Below are positions 57,359 to 64,000 of a DNA stretch of 64,000 nucleotides, piece after piece. The notes beneath the pieces were generated by a model. It was not told where the DNA came from, did no database searches, and was given only the letters and a program-made list of their open reading frames with translations. Each line of letters starts with the position of its first letter. Within the stretch, counting starts at the first letter, position 1. This DNA comes from Risungbinella massiliensis. GTDB lineage: Bacteria > Bacillota > Bacilli > Thermoactinomycetales > Thermoactinomycetaceae. The translations under genes were made by a program, and so were the position numbers. Location: the NCBI RefSeq assembly GCF_000942395.1, contig NZ_LN812102.1, positions 1,728,155 through 1,792,154 of the forward strand, written 5' to 3'.

Positions 57359-58090
57359 ATGACAACAAACGATAAATCAGCTATCTCTTTTCATCAGGTA
57401 CACTACGCCCCTGATAATATGCATATCCTAAAAAATATTACTGGATCGTTTCCCGAAGGCAAAGTCACAACGTTAGTCGGGCCCTCTGGAGCCGGGAAAA
57501 CAACACTGTTCAAACTTTGCAATGGTCTGATCTCTCCTGATTCGGGAGAGATTTATATAACAAATAAGATCATTAGTAGCTATGATCCAGTAGAATTGCG
57601 CCGTCGTGTTGGTATTGCACTGCAAAGCGCCCCCACGATCAGTGGTAGTGTAATGAAAAATCTTGCATTGCCGTTAGAACTTCAAGGAAAGCAGTTATCA
57701 GAAGAGGATGCAGTAGATTTATTATACGATGTAGGTTTGGATGCTACCTTTTTGCATCGCAATATAAAAGATTTGTCAGGTGGACAGCGTCAAAAGGTGT
57801 CTATTGCACGTACTCTGGTGAATCGTCCAGCAATATTATTATTGGATGAAATTACTTCTTCCCTCGATCCCGTTTCGAAACAAGACATCGAAGAACTCAT
57901 TGCAAAAATAAACCAAAAATACGGTACCACTATTATTTGGATCACTCATAATCTACAACAAGCATTCAAAATTGGACACTACACTTGGGTCATGATGGAT
58001 GGGGAAGTGATCGAGACTGGGGAAATCAGCTTACTACATTCTCCTAAAAATGAAAAAGTAGTTCAGTTTGTGAAGGGGGAAGAAAAATGA
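57359..58090 (+). CDS. fetA: ABC transporter ATPase, FetA/YjkB-like
   Basis: 243 aa. Walker A GPSGAGKTT, Q-loop ALQSAPTI, signature LSGGQRQKVSIARTL, Walker B LLLDEITSSLD, where the usual Pro is Ile (family trait of the FetA/PhnC-like branch), H-loop ITHNLQQA. AAAGGATG precedes ATG. Works with the membrane protein encoded 4 bases overlapping downstream. In E. coli FetAB exports iron and relieves iron-linked oxidative stress; the same role here is inferred. Confidence 0.88.
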   Translation: MTTNDKSAISFHQVHYAPDNMHILKNITGSFPEGKVTTLVGPSGAGKTTLFKLCNGLISPDSGEIYITNKIISSYDPVELRRRVGIALQSAPTISGSVMKNLALPLELQGKQLSEEDAVDLLYDVGLDATFLHRNIKDLSGGQRQKVSIARTLVNRPAILLLDEITSSLDPVSKQDIEELIAKINQKYGTTIIWITHNLQQAFKIGHYTWVMMDGEVIETGEISLLHSPKNEKVVQFVKGEEK

Positions 58091-58839
58091 GCTATCTCAC
58101 CTTATCTCTCACTCTTATTTTTGTTCTCATCCCACTGCTTCTATCTAAGACACTTAAATTAGGACTTGAAAAGGATACGATCATCGCTACCGTGCGTTCG
58201 ATTATACAATTGCTCGGTATTGGATATGTTTTAAAATTTGTGTTTGATTCTGAAAGCCTAATTTATATCTTTTTAATCGTAGCACTCATGATTATCGTTG
58301 CTACATTAAATGTCCGTAAAAAAGGGACAAGCATTCAAGGAATCACGTGGAAAGTAGCGATTACATTAACGTTTGTGGAGGTACTTACCCAAAGTATTTT
58401 GCTTGGTTTTCACATCACACCACCAGAAGCACAATACATTATCTCCATTAGTGGTATGATCGTTGGTAACTCGATGGTACTCTCCATTTTGTTCCTCAAT
58501 CGATTCCAAGCAGAAGTAGAAGCGCACCAAGATGAAACGGAACTAATCCTATCGCTTGGCGGAACACCAAAACAGGCTGTTCATACACAATTACAAAACG
58601 CAATCAAAGCGAGCATGATTCCTACCATTGAAAGCCAGAAAACAGTAGGACTCGTTCAATTGCCTGGAATGATGAGTGGTCAAATTATCGCAGGCGCTGA
58701 TCCTATTCAGGCGGTACAATTCCAATTGCTCATTATGTTCCTATTGTTAACCACCGCCGCTGTCACCAGCATCATGCTCGGATTTTTATCGTATCCGACC
58801 TTGTTTAATCAGCGTATGCAGATGTTGAAGTTGAAATAA
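58087..58839 (+). CDS. fetB: UPF0014 membrane protein, FetB/YjkA-like
   Basis: 250 aa with about seven helices. ATVRSIIQLLGIGYVLKFVF, SGMIVGNSMVLSILFLNRF and VGLVQLPGMMSGQIIAGADP are diagnostic for FetB. It forms the membrane part of the exporter together with the FetA-like ATPase; ATGA overlap couples their translation. Two terminators follow. Confidence 0.92.
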   Translation: MSYLTLSLTLIFVLIPLLLSKTLKLGLEKDTIIATVRSIIQLLGIGYVLKFVFDSESLIYIFLIVALMIIVATLNVRKKGTSIQGITWKVAITLTFVEVLTQSILLGFHITPPEAQYIISISGMIVGNSMVLSILFLNRFQAEVEAHQDETELILSLGGTPKQAVHTQLQNAIKASMIPTIESQKTVGLVQLPGMMSGQIIAGADPIQAVQFQLLIMFLLLTTAAVTSIMLGFLSYPTLFNQRMQMLKLK

Positions 58840-58880
58840 GATCCGACACAAAGAGAGAGTCTCATAATGGACTCTCTCAC

Positions 58881-58928
58881 AGCTTGTCGACAAAGTTTAT
58901 TATCTTAATAGGTCGACAGGCTTTTTTT
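58881..58928 (+). terminator. First terminator after fetAB
   Basis: Stem AGCTTGTCGAC / GTCGACAGGCT with a 20-base loop, then T7. A smaller AGAGAGTC / GACTCTCT hairpin precedes it. Confidence 0.8.
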
Positions 58929-58939
58929 AAGAATTATAT

Positions 58940-58980
58940 AAATAGTGATTTGGTGTTTAAGAACCAAATCACTATTTATT
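58940..58980 (+). terminator. Second terminator after fetAB
   Basis: Perfect 15-bp stem AAATAGTGATTTGGT / ACCAAATCACTATTT with an 8-base loop, then T-rich. May also act for the minus strand. The rest to 59129 has no feature. Confidence 0.8.
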
Positions 58981-59129
58981 TTGATTTTTAACATTCGAAT
59001 AATCATCAACCAGATTCCGAATTTGTTTTAGTCACCTTGATAAAGTTACAATTTACATCTGTCGGCCATCACGATATAGAATGTAACCTACTGCATATCT
59101 GTTTTATATTTTAGGGTATGGATCGTGTA

Positions 59130-59660
59130 TTACTCAACAACCTGATCCTCAATAAAATGCATCTTCTTAATTATCTTCTCAATTACCTTTCCTTCCTTAC
59201 TTTTTTCATAAACATAGTATTTTTTTTGTGGCTCAGCATCTGACCAAATGATAGCTGCAATCAGATCATTCTTATGATGTTCTATCCGATCTGTATTCAT
59301 GTAACTTTCATCAGGCTGCCAATCTCTTGGTAAATCCTCACTTTCCCTATAGAAGTACATATAAAAAATCCTATTTTTTCCTTCTATTACTTTCATTTCG
59401 CCTTCAACTGGATGATCCTTACTATATTTTTCAACTAATTCTTTCAGTTGTATTAAATCTTTCGGTGGATTTAGAATCATATAATGCTTTCTAACAGTCA
59501 CCACTTCTTCATCCTTTTTACCAAAGGACTCTTCTGTATTGTCAATTTCCAAAATCTTTGTTTCCCCACTTGATTCCTCATTCTTTGTACATCCAATTAA
59601 GTATAATGGAATTAAGAATATACAAATCAAAAGTATAATTTTTGAATTAACTTTCATCAT
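59130..59660 (-). CDS. Lipoprotein of unknown function
   Basis: 176 aa. N-terminal lipoprotein signal: LLICIFLIPLYLIGC, with lipobox LIGC and the lipid-bearing Cys at 24, followed by the usual polar linker (TKNEESSGETK). The mature part is charged and mixed alpha/beta (NRIFYMYFYRESEDLPRDWQ, KKYYVYEKSKEGKVIEKI). AGGGGG upstream of the paired ATGs at 59660/59657. Anchored outside the membrane. No family recognised. Confidence 0.75.
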   Translation of the reverse strand: MMKVNSKIILLICIFLIPLYLIGCTKNEESSGETKILEIDNTEESFGKKDEEVVTVRKHYMILNPPKDLIQLKELVEKYSKDHPVEGEMKVIEGKNRIFYMYFYRESEDLPRDWQPDESYMNTDRIEHHKNDLIAAIIWSDAEPQKKYYVYEKSKEGKVIEKIIKKMHFIEDQVVE

Positions 59661-59733
59661 TCAAATTCCCCCTGAAACATCTCGTGATCCAACTCGAAAT
59701 GATCATATAAACGAACATACATGCATGACTACT

Positions 59734-59877
59734 TTAAAGTGATTCTTCTCTACTGAAAACTTTTACTGTTACCCGATTCCCCCAAGTATCATTTACTGTA
59801 ATTGTAAGTCCAGTTATATTATCACTCGTAATGTTAAACACCGGATAAGAAGTAACATCTGTATATATTGATAAAAT
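59734..59877 (-). pseudogene. C-terminal scrap of a lost protein gene
   Basis: A 47-residue frame without a start ends VNDTWGNRVTVKVFSREESL and stop. The sequence SDNITGLTITVNDTWGN looks like a beta-sandwich repeat of an exported protein. An upstream TAA in frame marks it as a remnant. Confidence 0.45.
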
Positions 59878-59928
59878 TTATTTGATTCCTTTGTACTTTT
59901 ATCAAACTTAAATGCTCTAGCTCATCAA

Positions 59929-60078
59929 CTAAACATTTTTGACAAATTCAACATAGGCTTTCGTTGTCTCATGCTCACTTTTATTACTTGTATCTAACAC
60001 AGCGTTAAAAATTTCAAACATTTCCTCATTTTCATTATACCAAATGATGAGGAAAGTAGAATTTAAACGCAAGCAATG
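59929..60078 (-). pseudogene. Scrap of a second protein gene
   Basis: A 49-residue frame without a start: LNSTFLIIWYNENEEMFEIF, NAVLDTSNKSEHETTKAYVE, ending FVKNV and stop, bounded upstream by TAG. It reads like real protein but no family is recognised. It lies between the other scrap and the TnpB fragment. Confidence 0.4.
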
Positions 60079-60104
60079 CTACTTTGCTTATGAATTTAAA
60101 GAAG

Positions 60105-60336
60105 CTACCTAATTGGCGATGGCGTCAACAAACGAGAACAAGTAGGATAGGTGAGTCCTTTTTTTGTTTTTCGATAGGCTTCTTGCCATTTGGCTAAGAA
60201 ATAGTTAAAAACAAAGCAACTACAACCGATCAATTGATGGATGAATCGTACTTGTTCCTTAGTAGGGTAGATCCGAAACTGAAAGACCTTATGCGCAGTT
60301 GAAAATATTCTACAACCTTTCAGAATAATGTCCATG
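60105..60336 (-). pseudogene. tnpB: Truncated TnpB (IS200/IS605 OrfB), N-terminal part
   Basis: KVFQFRIYPTKEQVRFIHQL, then IGCSCFVFNYFLAKWQEAYR and GLTYPTCS match the first 60 residues of TnpB. The catalytic RuvC part (about 300 residues) is missing, and the frame ends soon after (LLTPSPIR). The Cys in GCSCFVF replaces the common Arg/Ser of GCSRFVF. Confidence 0.75.
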
Positions 60337-60384
60337 ACGATCGGGAGGATCAAGAAATTTATGAAGGAAAATACACCAAAATAG

Positions 60385-60464
60385 GTCGGACTTGCGAGAG
60401 GGTAGAAACCCTCCCTCGTCCGACTCAGATTCATCTCCCACTTTCGCTACGCTTAGAGTGGGAG
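60385..60464 (-). other. Hairpins beside the TnpB fragment, possible IS605 end or RNA
   Basis: Hairpin 1: GTCGGAC / GTCCGAC with inner AGGGT/ACCCT (60385-60424). Hairpin 2: CTCCCACT / AGTGGGAG (60435-60464). They recall the subterminal structures and guide RNA scaffolds of IS200/IS605 elements. They lie on the 5' side of tnpB, while the guide RNA normally sits at the 3' end, so they may come from a second lost element. Confidence 0.4.
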
Positions 60465-60551
60465 TATTCTCAACTATAATAGATAAAAACCTTATCCTTA
60501 TACTCACCAAGAACCGGATATATTTTCATTTACATTATCTTCAAACTCAAT

Positions 60552-61652
60552 TTATCTCTTTCCTCGCTCTGCCAAATTGACTCCGATCCCCATACACACC
60601 ACTCCAATCAATAGCATGATCGAAGCTGGTAAAGCAATGTCATTCCAACTTGCATCAAATAGAGAAATATCCATCATAGCATCTACCGCATGAGTCAACG
60701 GAAATAGATCGGAAATAAATCTAAGGATCGGGTTATCCAGCGTACCTGGTGGCATATAAACCCCACTTATGACCGGAATGATCGGAATAACCGAAGTATA
60801 AATCCCATTAAACTGTTCTGGTGTTCGAACAAAACTGGTAAATAACATTGCCAAGCTAACCATACTCAGTGTATACACAGCAGCAATGACCAGTATCATC
60901 TGAAAGTTTCCTAATTCATAATCGAATCCATACTGAAAGATCCATAACACAATCAACATTTGCAAAAAACCAATACAAAAACTATATAGTAGATGACCTG
61001 TATACATAGCTGTCTTACTTACTGGGGAGAGGATCAATCGATTCCATATACCACTCGCCTTATCGGCAGTGATTCCATTGACTTTAAACCCAATGGTAAA
61101 CATGGCGGAGAAAAGGGTGAAAGCAAACAATAATTGCATACCCATATTATGTTTCGCGATTTCTCCACCACTGAGTGACTGAGTTTGAACCTTTAACGGT
61201 GGATTTTCCAGATAACTCTTTACTTTATTTCTTAGTTTATCCGTATTCTTTGTCCCCACCACTGCTTCCAGCTGTGCTTCCTTTATAAACACCTTATGAA
61301 CATGCTGTTCGACAAGTTGGATGGTTGGCATATCGGAAGATGTAATCAAACGATAATCCTTTTCCATCAATTGAATGGCTACATCTCTTCTTCCTTCGAC
61401 AACCGCTTCACGAGCTTTCTCTTCTTCCGTAATGACAAACTCCATCTCATCGCTGTTATTTAACAAAGTTGCCCATTTTTTTTCTATTTCTTTACCGTTA
61501 GGCTCATTACTAAAGATCGCAACAGAAGTTTGTGTTAGCTTCGCAGTATCACCAAATATAATCGTTGCTAAAATGCTAAGAACGATAAATAAAATAATCG
61601 TTAGTGGATTTCGTTTATCTTTCCTCCATTGCGCCATAAATACGGAATACAT
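60552..61652 (-). CDS. lnrN: ABC-2 permease, LnrN-like
   Basis: 366 aa. One N-terminal helix, a large outside domain (about 45-180) and five C-terminal helices, the build of ABC2_membrane_3 permeases. SGIWNRLILSPVSKTAMYTG is the usual coupling loop. TAATG overlap with the neighbouring permease gene. Together with the 61652-62911 and 62926-63858 products it resembles LnrLMN (YfiLMN) of B. subtilis, which gives resistance to the polyene linearmycin and other amphiphiles. Confidence 0.85.
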   Translation of the reverse strand: MYSVFMAQWRKDKRNPLTIILFIVLSILATIIFGDTAKLTQTSVAIFSNEPNGKEIEKKWATLLNNSDEMEFVITEEEKAREAVVEGRRDVAIQLMEKDYRLITSSDMPTIQLVEQHVHKVFIKEAQLEAVVGTKNTDKLRNKVKSYLENPPLKVQTQSLSGGEIAKHNMGMQLLFAFTLFSAMFTIGFKVNGITADKASGIWNRLILSPVSKTAMYTGHLLYSFCIGFLQMLIVLWIFQYGFDYELGNFQMILVIAAVYTLSMVSLAMLFTSFVRTPEQFNGIYTSVIPIIPVISGVYMPPGTLDNPILRFISDLFPLTHAVDAMMDISLFDASWNDIALPASIMLLIGVVCMGIGVNLAERGKR

Positions 61653-62911
61653 TAGATCCTCCCCCTTCTAGGAAAGACGGCCATCGAAACCACAAGACTG
61701 ACCATACAAAATACGATCAGAATAATCACAGGGAACAGTAGATCTTGCAGATTTTCGAACTGAATCCACTTGATTAATACCGCCTGAGTTAGTCCATTCG
61801 AAGTCCATTCTCCTATTTTTTGAAACCAATCTGGGAGGGCTTGACTCGGAAAAAAACTTCCTCCAAGAACTGCCAACAACATAATAATAAGGGTGAAAAG
61901 TCCATTCGCTGCGTTTACGTCATGCAGTCTTAAGGTGATTGTCGTAAATAATGCAGATAACCCAGCAACACTGAAAGCAAAAGCAGTGACTACAAGTATG
62001 AATCCAAACCAAAAATCCAATGACTTGCCAGGGAACACATCTAGCAACAATTGAGTAACAGTAAATGTAATCATCATTTGTAACCAAGTAAGACAAAACG
62101 TAGAGAGTGTTTTTCCCATTAAATATCCTAGAGGATTGCTATTTGTCAGTAAAATCCGATTAAAAACACGTTCTCTCTTCTCGGTAACTGTTTTCATCGC
62201 CACGGTCTGTGAAATAAATAAAGCGAAAAGGGTACTCATTGCGATCGTAAAATACTGGGAAATGGTAAAAGTCTCCATCCCTTTCACCATTTCTTTCCCC
62301 CCTTGTGGCATCTCTATCTCTGTCATTCCAGTCGATGCTTTGTTACCAAGTGCCAACTGAAAATTAAGCGTATTGGTGAAATTAGTTACGATGTCTTGAA
62401 GAGTATCTACCTCCATTGATTGCTCTTTTGCACGAATGATTAAAGTAGCTTCTGATGGATCCCTTAGCAACACCCTAGATAGAACATCATACGTGAACCC
62501 TTTTGGTATGGTAATAAGTGCATCTAGCTCCCCACTCTCCACTAATTTTGTGGCTTCCTTATCTCGTAATTCCTGCACGGTAACCCAATCTTTAAATTTG
62601 GGATCATGAAAAAAATCATGGATCAGTCTGCTTGGGGAGAGAGATACAGCTTGTTCCAATATTGTTTCTCTTCCGCCGGGAGGTAGATCCATTTCTTGCA
62701 CCTTCTTTTGAAACTGTTCCACCCCGATGGTTTCATCATCTTCCTGCACAATCGCCACATCTATCTTTACCGACTCTGCATCTTTATCGAATAGACCAGA
62801 AAAGCCAAAGTCTAAGACAACGATCAAGACGATGGGAAGTAACAGAGCCTTTACCATATCGTTTCGACTTCTCCAAAACACTAACAAGTCTTTTTTCAAA
62901 AAGGAGCCCAT
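61652..62911 (-). CDS. lnrM: ABC-2 permease, LnrM-like
   Basis: 419 aa with the same plan as its partner: N-terminal helix (VKALLLPIVLIVVLDFGFSG), an outside domain, then six helices; coupling loop TEKRERVFNRILLTNSNPLG. GGGGAGAG lies upstream of ATG 62911. It forms a heterodimeric channel with the LnrN-like protein. Substrate inferred only from gene order. Confidence 0.85.
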   Translation of the reverse strand: MGSFLKKDLLVFWRSRNDMVKALLLPIVLIVVLDFGFSGLFDKDAESVKIDVAIVQEDDETIGVEQFQKKVQEMDLPPGGRETILEQAVSLSPSRLIHDFFHDPKFKDWVTVQELRDKEATKLVESGELDALITIPKGFTYDVLSRVLLRDPSEATLIIRAKEQSMEVDTLQDIVTNFTNTLNFQLALGNKASTGMTEIEMPQGGKEMVKGMETFTISQYFTIAMSTLFALFISQTVAMKTVTEKRERVFNRILLTNSNPLGYLMGKTLSTFCLTWLQMMITFTVTQLLLDVFPGKSLDFWFGFILVVTAFAFSVAGLSALFTTITLRLHDVNAANGLFTLIIMLLAVLGGSFFPSQALPDWFQKIGEWTSNGLTQAVLIKWIQFENLQDLLFPVIILIVFCMVSLVVSMAVFPRRGRI

Positions 62912-62925
62912 TTTCTATCTCTCCC

Positions 62926-63858
62926 CTAGTCCCGTAACGTTTTTCCTGTCAAATGTAGGAACACATCTTCCAGACTTGGGATTTCCACTTGAAAGTGTGT
63001 TATCTGAATGCCCTCTTTTTCTGTAGCATGTACTAAGTCACTAAGGATGTGACTCCCCTTCTTCGAAATGATTCGAATCCCAGCACTTGTTTCATCAACA
63101 TGACGTACATAATCTATTGATTTGATTGTTTTGATTAGTCCATCACTTGTTTTGTTAAGTTGCACTTGTACGGTATCTTCACTTGATAAAATACTTAATA
63201 ACTCGGACTTACTGCCTGATGCTACAACTTTGCCATGATCCATGATGTAGACACGATCGCATAATTGCTCTACTTCCTCCATATAATGGCTTGTATAAAG
63301 AACAGTTGTTCCTTGTTTATCATTTAGTTTACGAACTGTCTCCAAAATATGATTTCTCGATTGTGGATCAATACCTACTGTAGGTTCATCCAGTATCAAG
63401 ATTTTTGGATGATGGAGCAATGCAGCCGCAATATTAACTCTTCGTTTCATCCCACCTGAGAATGTTTTGATCAACTCTTTTTGTCGATCTCTTAATCCCA
63501 CCATTTCTAGTACTTCTTGAATCCGGTTCTCTAGCATGCTCTTGTTCACTTTATAGATTTCACCGAAAAATGTTAGATTTTCATATGCGGAGAGTTCCTC
63601 ATATAAAGCGATTTCTTGTGGAACAACACCCAAGACTTTTCTGATTTCAGCTGGATTTTTCACGATACTTTTTCCATATAGCTTTACATCACCAGATGTA
63701 GGTCGTAACAAAGAAGAGATCATAGAAATGGTTGTTGATTTCCCGGCTCCATTTGGGCCAAGCAAACCAACCGATTCCCCTTCATCTAAATAAATGTCAA
63801 TCTCATCAACTGCTTTTTTCTCTTTATACGTTTTACTAAGTTTTATCGTTTCAAGCAT
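62926..63858 (-). CDS. lnrL: ABC transporter ATPase, LnrL-like
   Basis: 310 aa from ATG 63858 with GGAGTG seven bases upstream; the open frame upstream has no start signal. Walker A GPNGAGKST, Q-loop GVVPQEIALYEEL, signature FSGGMKRRVNIAAALL, Walker B ILILDEPTVGIDPQ, H-loop YTSHYMEEV. C-terminal domain ends SLEDVFLHLTGKTLRD, standard for the DrrA/LnrL class. Same length as LnrL. First gene of an exporter operon. No two-component gene precedes it inside the window. Confidence 0.9.
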   Translation of the reverse strand: MLETIKLSKTYKEKKAVDEIDIYLDEGESVGLLGPNGAGKSTTISMISSLLRPTSGDVKLYGKSIVKNPAEIRKVLGVVPQEIALYEELSAYENLTFFGEIYKVNKSMLENRIQEVLEMVGLRDRQKELIKTFSGGMKRRVNIAAALLHHPKILILDEPTVGIDPQSRNHILETVRKLNDKQGTTVLYTSHYMEEVEQLCDRVYIMDHGKVVASGSKSELLSILSSEDTVQVQLNKTSDGLIKTIKSIDYVRHVDETSAGIRIISKKGSHILSDLVHATEKEGIQITHFQVEIPSLEDVFLHLTGKTLRD

Positions 63859-63913
63859 ATGTCCACACTCCTTTTTGTTTAACCCAGAGCTTGATTTTTG
63901 CCTTCCATACAAG

Positions 63914-64000
63914 TTATATCTTACGAAGAAGTAAGACAGGCCGCTCCACCAGCCCGTTACAGGCGAGGATCCCAAACTCGGCTAACGTCTCAAACAACGG
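63914..64000 (-). CDS. C-terminal end of an unknown gene, runs off the window
   Basis: Minus-strand frame open from the window edge: PLFETLAEFGILACNGLVER, then PVLLLRKI and stop. It is G/C-richer than the sequence next to it, which might mean a mobile element tail. Too short to identify. Confidence 0.3.
   Translation of the reverse strand, partial: PLFETLAEFGILACNGLVERPVLLLRKI

Overview
The window is a piece of a low-G+C Firmicutes chromosome. Strong AGGAGG-type ribosome binding sites, many TTG and GTG starts, rho-independent terminators and Bacillus-type gene sets (yvaDEF, potABCD with a cupin regulator, bcrABC, lnrLMN, fetAB, yhjBC) point to the order Bacillales. A soil Thermoactinomycetaceae-like or Bacillus-like organism fits, but there is no rRNA or core phylogenetic marker here, so the family is inference.

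Layout. 1-2.1 kb: phospholipid genes (cdsA partial, plsC, a membrane protein). 2.4-7.2 kb: a DNA-binding protein, a tiny membrane protein and two secreted or membrane-anchored GH13 alpha-amylases. The tiny protein and one amylase share a duplicated structured 5' leader; the other amylase has a CcpA-type cre site. 7.5-16.8 kb: an HTH-TPR regulator, an IS3 remnant, a complete type I restriction-modification operon (hsdR-hsdM-hsdS), a DUF3800 gene and, beside it, a candidate 220-nt non-coding RNA made of hairpins with near-identical loops. 17-24.3 kb: DUF2809, YwqG-like, yvaDEF (SMR efflux with a TetR regulator and visible operator) and the spermidine/putrescine uptake operon with its regulator. 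24.5-32.4 kb: PadR/HAAS/beta-lactamase-like operon, a MITE-like element, an unrecognised gene, an SSS symporter pair and a seven-repeat SBBP protein. 32.5-35.3 kb: a dead bacitracin-type ABC exporter next to an intact IS3-family element.

35.4-64 kb is rich in envelope-stress and antibiotic-protection genes: an ABC-2 exporter with its own two-component system; a bcrABC-like bacitracin module with a two-component system; a Vga-type ABC-F ribosome-protection gene preceded by a textbook transcription attenuator; a DesKR-type two-component system with a DUF418 protein; a nucleoside hydrolase; FetAB; and an LnrLMN-like exporter. Embedded in it are a HEPN-domain gene with a divergent small-RNA candidate, and an HscC/J-protein/DUF1266 chaperone module like the hscC locus of E. 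coli. A decayed patch near 60 kb holds gene scraps and a truncated TnpB.

Most novel candidates: the hairpin-array RNA at 16.6-16.8 kb, the duplicated leader at 3.5 and 5.4 kb, the small RNA beside the HEPN gene at 42.8 kb, and the two-state leader at 35.3 kb. None resembles a family I can name. All structures were read by eye; no folding or database search was run.
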